From Acinetobacter sp. CS-2 (lineage in GTDB: Bacteria > Pseudomonadota > Gammaproteobacteria > Pseudomonadales > Moraxellaceae): a stretch of DNA of 64,000 nucleotides. Below the pieces are notes generated by a model that was not told where the DNA came from, searched no databases, and saw only the letters and a list, made by a program, of their open reading frames with translations. The translations under genes and the position numbers were made by a program. The stretch lies in assembly GCF_016599715.1 (NCBI RefSeq), contig NZ_CP067019.1, positions 1,302,001 through 1,366,000 of the forward strand. The letters run 5' to 3'. This document shows, in pieces, positions 15,365 through 24,007 of the stretch (positions within the stretch are counted from its first letter, which is position 1; each line of letters begins with the position of its first letter).

Positions 15365-18300
15365 ATGAACGCAGTAATTAAAGGCGCAAAAGGCGGTAGC
15401 AAAAGCCAAAGACAACCCAAAATTGCAAACGATACAACCGCTTCAAAAACCTATGCACGTTTACAATATGGCATGAGCGAAGGGGAGGTTGAGGGTTTAG
15501 CAAATGGCCTTAAATCAATCTTTCTTGATGACACGCCAGTTGAAAGCGATAGCGGCGCAAGAAACTTTCAAGATGTCACCCTAGATTTTCGCTCAGGCAC
15601 TAATGATCAGACATACATGGAAGGCTTTGAAAGCATTGCTTCTGAAGCTGCTGTTGGAGTTGAGCTTAAAAGTGATACGCCTTGGGTTAAAGGGATTACC
15701 AATCTCAATCTCGATGCCGTAATTGTGAGGGTGCGTTTTGGGGCTTTAAAAAAGCAAGACCCAAGCAATGGCGATGTCTCAGGTATTGTTATTGATTACT
15801 CGATTGAAGTACAAACTGACGGAGGGGCATGGGAGTTAATGCTTGACACCAAAATGTCAGGAAAAACTTCAGCAAATTATGAGCGTACTCACCGTATCGG
15901 CTTGCCAAAAGCCAATAATAATTGGTTGATTCGCGTCACACGTAAAACACCAAATTCGAGCTCTGAATATGTCAGCGATAAGATGTATATTCAGGCCATT
16001 ACTGAAGTTATCGATCTTAAACTTACATACCCAAATACCGCAGTGATTGGCGTGCAATATGATGCTGAAACATTCTCGAATATTGCTAAAATTGCAGTTG
16101 ACCTAAAGGGCGTAAAGATCAAAGTGCCAAGCAACTATGATCCAGTAAGCCGAACTTACATCGGTATATGGGATGGTACATTTAAACGTGCTTATAGTAA
16201 TAATCCAGCTTGGATTTACTATGACCTATGCACCAATAAGCGATATGCGCTTGGCAACCGTTTAACCGAGCAAATGATTGATAAATGGTCTTTATATCGT
16301 TTAGCTCAATACTGCGATCAGTTAGTGCCAGACGGCAAAGGTGGTCAGGAGCCGCGTTTTACCTGCAATGTGTATATTCAAAGTGCTGAATCTGCTTTTG
16401 ATATTTTAAGCAAACTAGCAGGCGTATTCCGTGCGATTTCATATTGGGACGGCAATTCAATCGTATGTGATGCTGATTTACCACAAGATACTTATTTCAC
16501 TTACACTCGCGCCAATGTGATTGATGGGCATTTTGAATATTCAGGCACCCGTGCGCGTGACCGTCACAATGCAGTCAAAGTTGCTTGGGATAATCCACAA
16601 AATCGCTATAAGACCGAATATGTCTTTGTGCGAGATGAAGCAGCTATTGCACGCGATCGAGGTGCAGTCAAATTACTTGAGTTAGAGGCATGGGGCTGCA
16701 CATCGGAAGGACAAGCACAGCGCACAGGGCAGTGGGCGCTAAAAACAGAACAACTTGAAACTCGAACTGTCACATTTAAAGTTGGTTTAGATGGCTATAT
16801 TCCATTACCAGGTAAAGTGATTGAGGTTGCAGACGAGTTGTTAGCTGGCCGTGCAAATGGTGGACGTATCTCTGCTGTCAGCGCTGATCTAAAAACCATT
16901 ACGATTGATCGTGATGATGTGGTGTGTCGTGCGGGTGATCGACTGGTTGTAAACGGTGAAGATGGTAAAGCGCAAACTCGAATCGTGTCATCAAAAATTG
17001 GACGCAAAGTCACAGTTACATTGGCGTTTGATTCTGTGGCTGCGGAAAATGTTTGGGTCGTTGATGCTCAAGATTTAAAAACGATGAAGTTTCGCGTCAT
17101 GAGTATTACTCAAGATGACAAACATCAGTTTTCAATCACTGCTTTGCAATATGAATCATCAAAATATGATGCTATTGATTTCGGCGCATTCATTGATGAT
17201 CGTCCGATTTCCATTATTAATCCCACCGTTCAGGCGCCAGTCACCAATGTTTTAATTTCATCTGAAACCATGGTTCAACAAGGATTATCTATTGAAACAA
17301 TGGTGATTGCTTGGGATCAGGCACAAGGTGCAACCAAGTATCAAGTTGAATGGCGCAAAGATGATGGCTCGTGGATTAAATTGCCAATCACAGGCAGTAA
17401 TTCAGTAGAAGTTCAGGGTATTTATGCGGGCAACTATGAAGCGCGTGTGATTGCATTGTCTGCGTATGATGTGGCTTCTTTGCCAACATATTCAAATCTG
17501 ACAGCATTGAAAGGTAAAGCAGGAAAACCACCAAAGCTGGCTTATATCAGTGCAACAGGCATTTTGTTTGGTATGCAATTGAACTGGGGCTTTCCAGCGG
17601 TTGGGGCTTTGGATACGGCTTATACCGAGATTCGAGTTTCACCCGATGGTCAAAGCAATATTGCGGTGTTGGGGCAGTTTGCCTATCCAACCAATGCCCA
17701 TACGATTCAAGGTTTACAGCCGAATTTAACCCAATATTATCAAGCTCGATTGATTGATCGGATTGGCAATATTGGCGATTGGTCGGACTGGACGCATGCG
17801 ACCACTTCAGCGGATGCTTCCGATGTGCTGGATATTTTATCGGGCAAGATTACTGATTCGCAGCTACATCAAGACCTGCAAACCAAGATTGACCGCATTG
17901 ATACCGTTGATGGTGATATTGCCGACATTGTTCAAGCAGTACAGAACGTTGAAGATGGTTTGACACAAGAGCGTACTGAACGCCAGTCAGGTGATCAGGA
18001 CGTATTGAATCAGTTGACCATTTACAAAGTCAGTAATGATCAAGCAGTTGCTGCTGTGGTTGAAGAAGTTGAAACCTTAACAACCGAGCAAGGAGCATTA
18101 TCATCAAAAATTGATGGTGTGTTTGCCCAGGTGAACCCACCGATGATCGGATCAGAATCTGATTTGATCGGTAGTGAAGCAGGCTATGCCGGTGTGTGGT
18201 CAGAACAATCTGCGCGAATTGAAGGAGATATATCGCAAGCACAGCGGACTGAAACAGTACAAACCCAAGTGAATGAGAATCTGGCTTCAATTCAAGAAGT

Positions 18301-19357
18301 CTCATTGTCTGTCAATGGATTGTATGCTCAGAAGTACATCAAGCTTGATGTAAATGGCAAAGTTGCAGGTTGGGGTGGGACCAACACAGGTAAAGAATCG
18401 GATTTCATTCTGAACTTTGATTCATTTGCGATTGGCAGCGGAAATAGTGCTGGGTATTACCCATTTATCTTTAGAAATACGCCATTCACTGATCCTTTAA
18501 CGGGCACGGTGTTCCCTGTATCCGCATATTTAAAATCGGCAATGATGGATTATCAGTCTGTGAAAACTTCACATATTGAAGATCTCGCAGTGAAGGCAGC
18601 CAAAATTGACAGTTTAGCGGTAACGACTGCCAAAATTGATAACCTTGCCGTGACTGGTGCCAAGATTGCTGATTTGGCCGTGGATACTCTGAAGATTCAA
18701 GACAATGCTGTAACCGTTCCAGTCTCGGCTTTTGCTGAAATCTCTGTGGCTGTTGGGAGTGAATACGCCACCATTCAAACCTTGAATGTGCCCTCTGATA
18801 TGGGGCATACCATTTTGACTTTTGGTGCAGTATTTAGCTTTAGTTCTTATACGTCACAGCAACGATTGCTTTGTCGTGTGTTGAAGAATGGCAATGTGGT
18901 CTTTGAAGATTTGGAGGTTCATTTCATTGATTATGCTTCTGTCGGTGTGACCTCAAGTAACAGCGGGCAGCACCAACATGGTATGACAATGAATTTGACA
19001 GGCAGTACAAGTAGTGCTGGTGGTCACAACCACTCGTTCAGTGGATCAACAGGCAATACATCAATTAGTGGTGTTTCAAATTCATCACACAGTCATAACT
19101 ACAGTGGTAGTACTGGATTTACAGGAGCACACACGCATAGCTTAAATTTAGATGGCTCTGTAACGATGGGGCTTGATGGTATCCATAGACATGATGTTGA
19201 AATTCGGGGCAGCGCACGAAGTGCGGGAACCTTGAATATTTCACGTCATGACTCAACAGGAATCGCAGGCGCATTCCAGTTGCAGTTGAAATCAACTTCA
19301 GGTGGCAGCGTCAATGTTTCACAGCGTTATATTCACGCAATGACAATGAGGAAATGA
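15365..19357 (+). CDS. Tail tip host-specificity protein J
   Basis: About 1330 residues. ATG 15365 has AAGG (15355-15358) at six bases; ATG 15359 directly abuts that site. Residues 1-650 match the central J/hub region ('YGMSEGEVEGL', 'PVESDSGARNFQDV', then 'AAHKG'-free hub domains); fibronectin-like strands follow (about 620-830) and a coiled-coil region (about 850-970). A repeated 'LAVxxAKIDxLAV' trimer-type segment is at about 1080-1120. The last 130 residues have five HxH motifs near residues 1205, 1223, 1244, 1258 and 1276, numbered from 15359. J forms the tail tip and determines host range, so this terminal domain is the likely receptor-binding part. Confidence 0.92.
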   Translation: MNAVIKGAKGGSKSQRQPKIANDTTASKTYARLQYGMSEGEVEGLANGLKSIFLDDTPVESDSGARNFQDVTLDFRSGTNDQTYMEGFESIASEAAVGVELKSDTPWVKGITNLNLDAVIVRVRFGALKKQDPSNGDVSGIVIDYSIEVQTDGGAWELMLDTKMSGKTSANYERTHRIGLPKANNNWLIRVTRKTPNSSSEYVSDKMYIQAITEVIDLKLTYPNTAVIGVQYDAETFSNIAKIAVDLKGVKIKVPSNYDPVSRTYIGIWDGTFKRAYSNNPAWIYYDLCTNKRYALGNRLTEQMIDKWSLYRLAQYCDQLVPDGKGGQEPRFTCNVYIQSAESAFDILSKLAGVFRAISYWDGNSIVCDADLPQDTYFTYTRANVIDGHFEYSGTRARDRHNAVKVAWDNPQNRYKTEYVFVRDEAAIARDRGAVKLLELEAWGCTSEGQAQRTGQWALKTEQLETRTVTFKVGLDGYIPLPGKVIEVADELLAGRANGGRISAVSADLKTITIDRDDVVCRAGDRLVVNGEDGKAQTRIVSSKIGRKVTVTLAFDSVAAENVWVVDAQDLKTMKFRVMSITQDDKHQFSITALQYESSKYDAIDFGAFIDDRPISIINPTVQAPVTNVLISSETMVQQGLSIETMVIAWDQAQGATKYQVEWRKDDGSWIKLPITGSNSVEVQGIYAGNYEARVIALSAYDVASLPTYSNLTALKGKAGKPPKLAYISATGILFGMQLNWGFPAVGALDTAYTEIRVSPDGQSNIAVLGQFAYPTNAHTIQGLQPNLTQYYQARLIDRIGNIGDWSDWTHATTSADASDVLDILSGKITDSQLHQDLQTKIDRIDTVDGDIADIVQAVQNVEDGLTQERTERQSGDQDVLNQLTIYKVSNDQAVAAVVEEVETLTTEQGALSSKIDGVFAQVNPPMIGSESDLIGSEAGYAGVWSEQSARIEGDISQAQRTETVQTQVNENLASIQEVSLSVNGLYAQKYIKLDVNGKVAGWGGTNTGKESDFILNFDSFAIGSGNSAGYYPFIFRNTPFTDPLTGTVFPVSAYLKSAMMDYQSVKTSHIEDLAVKAAKIDSLAVTTAKIDNLAVTGAKIADLAVDTLKIQDNAVTVPVSAFAEISVAVGSEYATIQTLNVPSDMGHTILTFGAVFSFSSYTSQQRLLCRVLKNGNVVFEDLEVHFIDYASVGVTSSNSGQHQHGMTMNLTGSTSSAGGHNHSFSGSTGNTSISGVSNSSHSHNYSGSTGFTGAHTHSLNLDGSVTMGLDGIHRHDVEIRGSARSAGTLNISRHDSTGIAGAFQLQLKSTSGGSVNVSQRYIHAMTMRK

Positions 19358-19536
19358 TGGCTTATTTTGCAGTGTTTGATGTGGCAACAGGGAAAATTGA
19401 GAATATTGTTGAATGTCCTGAGTTCCTGGTGAAGACGATTCACCTAGAAACAACTCAAGACGTGATACGGGTTGAATCTCAAGTTTCTGCCGCGCAGTAC
19501 CATGTTATAGATCGACAACTTTATAAGTTGTTTTAA
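19354..19536 (+). CDS. Small phage protein after J
   Basis: A 60-residue protein starting at ATG 19354 in an overlap with the J stop. Mixed beta/alpha with 'FAVFDVATGKIENIVECP', a pattern seen in small proteins encoded after fibre or tip genes. It might act as a fibre assembly factor. No firm family; coupling to J by ATGA is the best evidence for expression. Confidence 0.55.
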   Translation: MMAYFAVFDVATGKIENIVECPEFLVKTIHLETTQDVIRVESQVSAAQYHVIDRQLYKLF

Positions 19537-19553
19537 CGATTTGATCGATTAAT

Positions 19554-19591
19554 AGCACCTTGCGAAACAGTGTTTCTCAGGGTGCTTTTTT
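19554..19591 (+). terminator. Terminator between tail and lysis genes
   Basis: AGCACC (19554-19559) and GGTGCT (19581-19586) form the base. An inner GAAAC/GTTTC stem extends it, and seven T follow. It marks the end of the tail operon. Confidence 0.8.
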
Positions 19592-19614
19592 ATTGCCAAA
19601 AATTAGGGGGTAAC

Positions 19615-19875
19615 GTGTCTGATAATCAGCAAATTGTGGATGCATCCGCTGCAATCGCTGCGAGTAAAGCGGCAACGTATGCAGGTTCGGGTGTGGCTGG
19701 AATTTCAGCTTGGATGGGAACGATTGATTGGGGTTTTTGGATCAGTATCAGCATTGCTATGGGTGGTTTTTTAATGAACTGGTACTTCGCCAAAAAGAAA
19801 GATAAACGAGATGAAATTGAACATAAGGCTTATTTAGGCAGCCTTGAAGGAAAGTGTGATGCAAAACAAGACTAA
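19615..19875 (+). CDS. Holin
   Basis: An 86-residue protein started at GTG 19615, which has AGGGGG just upstream; an in-frame upstream ATG at 19570 lies inside the terminator and is unlikely. Residues about 20-55 hold one or two hydrophobic segments ('AGSGVAGISAWMG', 'WGFWISISIAMGGFLMNW'). A strongly charged tail (KKKDKRDEIEHK) then faces the cytoplasm. Size, charge pattern and the adjoining lysozyme fit the class II/III holin groups; a pinholin acting with a SAR endolysin is consistent. It overlaps the lysozyme gene by 17 bases. Confidence 0.78.
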   Translation: MSDNQQIVDASAAIAASKAATYAGSGVAGISAWMGTIDWGFWISISIAMGGFLMNWYFAKKKDKRDEIEHKAYLGSLEGKCDAKQD

Positions 19876-20365
19876 AATCTCAGTCGCATTATTGGCAGCT
19901 TCGGCTGCTTTTTTTACGGGTTTAGAAATACACGAAGGCTATTCGGCAAAACCCTATAAAGATGGTGGTGGAGTAGTCACTCAAGGCATCGGCTCAACCG
20001 TAAAACCCAATGGCCAGCCCCTCAAAATGACTGATCCGCCAATCACACGAAAAGTTGCCCAGGAGTGGGCAAAAGCGCATGTGGCCAAAGACGAGATTGC
20101 TTTCCGAAAATCACTGCATGGCGTGAAATTGTCTCAAGTTGAATATGACACCTATCTGGACTTCACATACAACTTTGGCCAAGCCAACTGGAATCAATCC
20201 TCCATGCTTCGAAATTTAAAAGCCGGGAAGTACAAGCAGGCTTGTGATTCATTGTTGAAGTGGAAGAACGTGGCCAAACGTGATTGCTCTGTACGATTCA
20301 ACAATTGCTATGGTGTTTGGACTCGGCAGGTTGAGCGTCATTCGAAATGTATGGGAGCGCAGTAG
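19859..20365 (+). CDS. Endolysin, T4/P21-type lysozyme with N-terminal signal-anchor
   Basis: A 168-residue glycoside hydrolase family 24 enzyme started at ATG 19859 (AAGG eight bases upstream). The catalytic triad follows the E-x8-D-x5-T rule: E26, D35, T41. Residues 5-22 form a weakly hydrophobic, alanine-rich helix directly before the active site, the hallmark of SAR endolysins that are exported by Sec and released when the membrane depolarises. C-terminal cysteines near 'RDCSVRFNNCYGVW' may form a disulfide. It cuts the glycan strands of peptidoglycan to lyse the host. Confidence 0.9.
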   Translation: MQNKTKISVALLAASAAFFTGLEIHEGYSAKPYKDGGGVVTQGIGSTVKPNGQPLKMTDPPITRKVAQEWAKAHVAKDEIAFRKSLHGVKLSQVEYDTYLDFTYNFGQANWNQSSMLRNLKAGKYKQACDSLLKWKNVAKRDCSVRFNNCYGVWTRQVERHSKCMGAQ

Positions 20366-20662
20366 ATGAGTGAATTTAAAAAAGTTAGCAATGTGCTTCT
20401 TGAGTCTAACGGTATTTATTTTATTGAATGCCCTGGTTGTAAAACCTTGCATCCATTCCATGTTGATCCAAAACATAAAATTTGTTGGGATTTTAATGGC
20501 GATTTAGAGAAACCAACATTCACCCCATCATTGATGGTAAATCAAGGTCATCCAAGCCAATGTCACTCATTTATCACTGACGGGAAGATTCAATTCTTAT
20601 CTGATTGTAATCACAGTTTAGCTGGTAAAACCGTTGATTTACTGCCAGTGGAGGAATTCTAA
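20366..20662 (+). CDS. DUF6527-like phage protein, possible metal-binding
   Basis: A 98-residue protein abutting the lysozyme stop. It carries ECPGCKTLHPFHV, followed by 'HKICWDFNGDLEKPTFTPSL' and later Cys/His residues ('QCHSF', 'DCNHSL'), a conserved set that could hold zinc. The 'W-F-NGD-x-x-x-PTF-x-PSL' string is characteristic of a small phage family (DUF6527) often embedded in lysis cassettes and sometimes misnamed ammonia monooxygenase. Its function is unknown. It ends one base inside the Rz gene. Confidence 0.75.
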   Translation: MSEFKKVSNVLLESNGIYFIECPGCKTLHPFHVDPKHKICWDFNGDLEKPTFTPSLMVNQGHPSQCHSFITDGKIQFLSDCNHSLAGKTVDLLPVEEF

Positions 20663-21174
20663 TGCCAATACTCTTAGTCTTATGGAAATTCAAATACTGG
20701 GTCGCAATTGCGATCCTTTCTTTTTTATGGGTTGGGCAAATCGCTTACACAAATCATTTGTCCGGGAAGCTTCAGGATGCTGAAACCGCATGCGATGCAC
20801 ATGTGGCTAAAGCAATTAAGCCTTATCGAGATTCGATAGTAAAAGCCCAAGAACAGAAAGCCATCACTGAAAAAGCCTGGTCAGATAAATATATTGAGGT
20901 AGAACAAAATGCGATTAAAAAAATACAAGATGCGAATGCTTCCGCTCGTAGTGCTGACCTGGCTGCTAGTGGGCTGTCAAAGCAACTCAGTGAAGCCAAC
21001 AAACATTTGTCCACAGCTTCCAAAGAAACCATTATTGAGTACACCGTTACCAACAATGAGCTACTCGAAGCATGCACAGCAGAATATCGAAGCATGGCAG
21101 AAAAAGCAGATGGCCACGCAATTGATGTCGAAAGATTAAGTGAAGTTTGGCCGGAAGATAAAGCCCTCAAGTGA
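20662..21174 (+). CDS. Rz-like inner-membrane spanin
   Basis: A 170-residue protein with one N-terminal membrane segment (about residues 10-28) followed by a long alanine-rich coiled coil reaching the C-terminus, the layout of i-spanins. It should span the periplasm and pair with the lipoprotein encoded inside its own gene to fuse the two membranes at lysis. Its stop lies in the stem of the terminator that closes the cassette. Confidence 0.82.
   Translation: MPILLVLWKFKYWVAIAILSFLWVGQIAYTNHLSGKLQDAETACDAHVAKAIKPYRDSIVKAQEQKAITEKAWSDKYIEVEQNAIKKIQDANASARSADLAASGLSKQLSEANKHLSTASKETIIEYTVTNNELLEACTAEYRSMAEKADGHAIDVERLSEVWPEDKALK
20909..21139 (+). CDS. Rz1-like outer-membrane spanin lipoprotein (nested)
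   Basis: A 76-residue ORF fully inside the Rz gene in the +1 register. It has a basic start (MRLKKYK), a hydrophobic core and a lipobox LLVGC ending at C23. A proline-containing mature part follows ('PKKPLLSTPLPT'). This matches o-spanins, which are anchored in the outer membrane and bind Rz. The nested architecture is the lambda arrangement. An internal ATG at 20930 or 20936 is an alternative start. Confidence 0.82.
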   Translation: MRLKKYKMRMLPLVVLTWLLVGCQSNSVKPTNICPQLPKKPLLSTPLPTMSYSKHAQQNIEAWQKKQMATQLMSKD

Positions 21175-21184
21175 GGTTTTTTTT
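21165..21184 (+). terminator. Terminator after the lysis cassette
   Basis: CCTC-AAGT-GAGG followed by eight T; the hairpin includes the Rz stop codon. Confidence 0.75.
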
Positions 21185-21290
21185 AGGTTATAATAGAATT
21201 AATAAGCTTCCATTTACCTGTGGATAACTTAATAAAAACACCAAGTCTACACCAATGTTATGTAATTACTTGTTTTATATAATAAAATAT

Positions 21291-21362
21291 AACCTACCAA
21301 ATGTGGGTGATAAAATCACAGTAAACATTACCACTGAAGCTTCAGTTCCTGCGAAAAAATAA
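21291..21362 (+). pseudogene. Orphan 3' end of a host gene at the likely right attachment junction
   Basis: An open frame without plausible start runs into TAA 21360-21362, encoding a well-formed C-terminus (GDKITVNITTEASVPAKK). It is followed directly by a strong terminator. Upstream of about 21291 the frame turns into AT-rich low-complexity sequence and meets a stop at 21225. This is what remains when a phage integrates within the 3' part of a gene and its other copy is rebuilt at the left end. The ending resembles YceI-type periplasmic proteins, but that identity is a guess. Confidence 0.55.
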
Positions 21363-21380
21363 GCTTGAATTGGTTAATAA

Positions 21381-21410
21381 AAAAGCACCCTTGAGAGGGT
21401 GCTTTTTTTA
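21381..21410. terminator. Bidirectional terminator at the prophage/host boundary
   Basis: AAAAGCACCCT-TGAG-AGGGTGCTTTTTTT: an 11-bp stem with A-run on one side and T-run on the other, serving the orphan 3' end on + and the amidotransferase on -. Confidence 0.88.
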
Positions 21411-21427
21411 GTGATTGAAATTTTACT

Positions 21428-22147
21428 TTAAATTGCTGAAATCTGTTTGAGATATGCCTGCAATACAGCCTGTGCCTGCAATGTTAATGCAGCGGCATGG
21501 CGCTGATTGTCGGCCCGCAAAGCTGGAATATTAATGTTGGCTTTTCTTAATTCACAGGTATGGCCAATCAGCCATTTTTCCAGACTTTCTGGGGCGACTT
21601 CAAGATGAAATTGTAAGGCCAGAATATTTTTCCCCACAGAAAATGCCTGATGAGGATAAATCTCTGAACCTGCTAATAATGTAGCCTGTTCAGGCAAATC
21701 GAAGGTATCGCCATGCCAGTGCAATACAGCAGTTCCTGTTAATGGCTCAAGCAGATTATTTGCACTATCTGTAATGCTGAGTTGGCTCCAGCCAATCTCT
21801 TTTTGATGGCCTGCATAAACTTTGGCATCCAAGGCATGGGCAATGAGTTGAGCACCCAGACAGATACCTAAAGTTGGCAAGTTTTCTTTTAAGCGAACTT
21901 TGAGTAAGTCTATTTCTTGTTGTAAGAAAGGGTAGTCATCCGTTTCATACACTCCAATCGGTCCACCTAAAACAATGGTCAAGCCTTTATGCTGAAATGC
22001 TTTGGTTAAATCATCTACACCGGCTTCAAAATAACGAACCCGGAAACCCAGTTGATAGAACACATCTTCAAATGCCCCCAGGTCTTCAAAGGCAAGATGT
22101 TGAATGGCATAAATGGTGTCGGGAAAGTCTGGAGATGCTGTAGTCAT
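21428..22147 (-). CDS. Class I glutamine amidotransferase
   Basis: A 239-residue protein of the GATase class I family. The nucleophile C96 lies in GICLGAQ, and the catalytic H181 and E183 lie in QFHLEV. The layout is that of free-standing amidotransferases related to the GuaA glutaminase domain, which act on glutamine or gamma-glutamyl compounds. No synthase partner is encoded next to it, so the acceptor is unknown. It is the first host gene after the prophage and is transcribed towards it. Its neighbour is an aldehyde dehydrogenase; a gamma-glutamyl-amine catabolic role is possible but unproven. Confidence 0.85.
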   Translation of the reverse strand: MTTASPDFPDTIYAIQHLAFEDLGAFEDVFYQLGFRVRYFEAGVDDLTKAFQHKGLTIVLGGPIGVYETDDYPFLQQEIDLLKVRLKENLPTLGICLGAQLIAHALDAKVYAGHQKEIGWSQLSITDSANNLLEPLTGTAVLHWHGDTFDLPEQATLLAGSEIYPHQAFSVGKNILALQFHLEVAPESLEKWLIGHTCELRKANINIPALRADNQRHAAALTLQAQAVLQAYLKQISAI

Positions 22148-22243
22148 ATACTATTTTTCTAAGAGGGCAGGAATAAGAGCAATTTAGCCTGAATAGCCAG
22201 AAAAATGAAGATTTCTCTGTGGATTGTTTGCAATTTAAAGCAA

Positions 22244-22268
22244 AAAAAGCGAACCGAAGTTCGCTTTT
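22244..22268 (-). terminator. Terminator of the aldehyde dehydrogenase gene
   Basis: Read on the - strand: AAAAGCGAAC-TTCG-GTTCGCTTTTTTT. Ten paired bases around a UUCG loop with a seven-T run. Confidence 0.88.
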
Positions 22269-22291
22269 GATATTCTTTATACAAGGTTATG

Positions 22292-23803
22292 TTAGAAGAA
22301 GCCCATTGGCTTGGTGGCATAGCTGACCAACAAGTTTTTGGTTTGCTGATAATGATCCAGCATCATCTTGTGGTTTTCACGTCCAATACCTGATTTTTTA
22401 TAACCACCGAATGCGGCATGTGCAGGGTAGATATGATAACAGTTGGTCCATACACGACCTGCTTCAATCGCACGGCCTGCACGATATGACGTATGCGCTG
22501 AACGTGACCAGACACCTGCACCTAAACCATAAATGGTATCGTTGGCAATTTTGATGGCATCATCAAAATCTTTAAAGGTGGTCACTGCAAGTACTGGTCC
22601 AAAAATTTCTTCTTGGAACGTTCTCATGTTATTGGTGCCTTTGAAAATGGTTGGTTCAATGTAAAAACCTTGGCCAACTTCATGACGTGCTTCCCCACCC
22701 GTCAATAGTTGAGCACCTTCTCCACGGCCGGTTGCGATACATCCCAAAATCTTGTCTTGCTGTTCTTGAGAAGCCTGTGCCCCAATCATCGTTTCTGTAT
22801 CGAGTGGATGACCGGTTTTAATGCGTTTCACACGTTCTACTGCAAGTTCCAGGAACTGGTCGGCAATACTTTCCTGAACCAAAGCACGTGATGGACAGGT
22901 ACAGATTTCCCCTTGGTTCAGGGCAAACATGGTAAAGCCTTCCAGTGCTTTTTCTAGGTAGTCATCTTGTTGCGCCATGACATCTTCAAAGAAAATGTTT
23001 GGTGATTTACCACCTAGCTCTAAGGTTACCGGAATAATATTTTCAGTGGCATATTGCATGATCTGCTGACCGACAGCTGTTGAGCCAGTAAATGCAATTT
23101 TGGCAATACGTGGGTTGGTAGCCAATGGGCGGCCCACTTCAACGCCATAACCATTCACAATGTTTAATACACCTGCAGGCAACAGGTCCTGAATCAGTTC
23201 AACCAGTACCAGAATACTGACCGGTGTTTGTTCAGCCGGTTTTAAAACAATACAGTTACCTGCAGCCAGAGCCGGTGCCAGTTTCCAAGTTGCCATTAAA
23301 ATCGGGAAGTTCCACGGAATGATTTGTCCGACCACACCTAAAGGTTCATGAAAATGGTAGGCAATAGTATCTTCATCGATTTCTGAAATGCCACCTTCTT
23401 GTGCACGGATACAGCCGGCAAAATAGCGGAAATGATCAATCGCCAAAGGAATATCAGCAGCCAGGGTTTCACGAATCGGCTTACCATTATCCCAAGTTTC
23501 AGCAACTGCCAAAAGTTCCAGATTGGCTTCTAAACGGTCGGCAATTTTTAACAGGATATTTGAACGGGTGGTTGGCGATGACTTGTTCCATTGTGCTTTG
23601 GCTTTATGTGCAGCATCAAGAGCAAGCTCAATATCTTCAACGCTAGAACGTGGAACTTTGGTGAAGGCTTTGCCATCTACAGGCGAAATATTGTCAAAGT
23701 ATTCTCCTTTGACAGGAGCTACCCATTGTCCACCAATGAAGTTTTCATATTGGGCTTTAAACTGAACTTTTGAACCAGGTTGATTAGGATCGACGTAACG
23801 CAT
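22292..23803 (-). CDS. NAD-dependent aldehyde dehydrogenase (AcoD/ExaC/AldB type)
   Basis: A 503-residue enzyme of the ALDH superfamily. General base E262 sits in LELGGKSP and the catalytic C301 in '[11 protein letters not shown]', with 'IIPWNFP' and 'FTGSTAVG' forming the cofactor site. The CTCPSR variant and '[18 protein letters not shown]' near the C-terminus are typical of acetaldehyde dehydrogenases of the acoD/exaC group. It oxidises acetaldehyde or other short aldehydes to acids in the cytoplasm. It is divergent from a GAF-domain regulator at 24008 and lies a few genes from an iron-type alcohol dehydrogenase. The two probably act in series in ethanol or other alcohol use. Confidence 0.92.
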   Translation of the reverse strand: MRYVDPNQPGSKVQFKAQYENFIGGQWVAPVKGEYFDNISPVDGKAFTKVPRSSVEDIELALDAAHKAKAQWNKSSPTTRSNILLKIADRLEANLELLAVAETWDNGKPIRETLAADIPLAIDHFRYFAGCIRAQEGGISEIDEDTIAYHFHEPLGVVGQIIPWNFPILMATWKLAPALAAGNCIVLKPAEQTPVSILVLVELIQDLLPAGVLNIVNGYGVEVGRPLATNPRIAKIAFTGSTAVGQQIMQYATENIIPVTLELGGKSPNIFFEDVMAQQDDYLEKALEGFTMFALNQGEICTCPSRALVQESIADQFLELAVERVKRIKTGHPLDTETMIGAQASQEQQDKILGCIATGRGEGAQLLTGGEARHEVGQGFYIEPTIFKGTNNMRTFQEEIFGPVLAVTTFKDFDDAIKIANDTIYGLGAGVWSRSAHTSYRAGRAIEAGRVWTNCYHIYPAHAAFGGYKKSGIGRENHKMMLDHYQQTKNLLVSYATKPMGFF

Positions 23804-24007
23804 ATGTATTTCCTTTGCTTATTTTAGTGTCTTAAAACCGTATCTACAGCTTTGGTATATAAGGTACTTGTGTACATTATATGATTAGCATAACCTGAAT
23901 AAGGTTGGAGAAAGGTTGGATACAAGAAGGTTTACAATCTTTTCAATCCAGCATAAAAAATAGCGATTACAGTGGATGTAAATCATGAATTGTTGTGAGA
24001 ATAAGGA

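Larger units (their letters stand above)
1..21362 (+). mobile_element. Prophage, right-hand part (tail, lysis and right attachment end)
   Basis: About 21 kb of nearly gap-free, mostly + strand genes in lambda-like order: joining proteins, tail tube, tail chaperones, tape measure, M, L, K, I, J, holin, lysozyme, Rz/Rz1. No integrase, terminase, capsid or replication gene is present, so the left part lies upstream of the window. The right limit is placed where phage sequence gives way to the orphan 3' end of a host-like gene (21291-21362) followed by a terminator. All reading frames look intact, so this may be an active prophage, but the missing half prevents a judgement. Confidence 0.93.
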
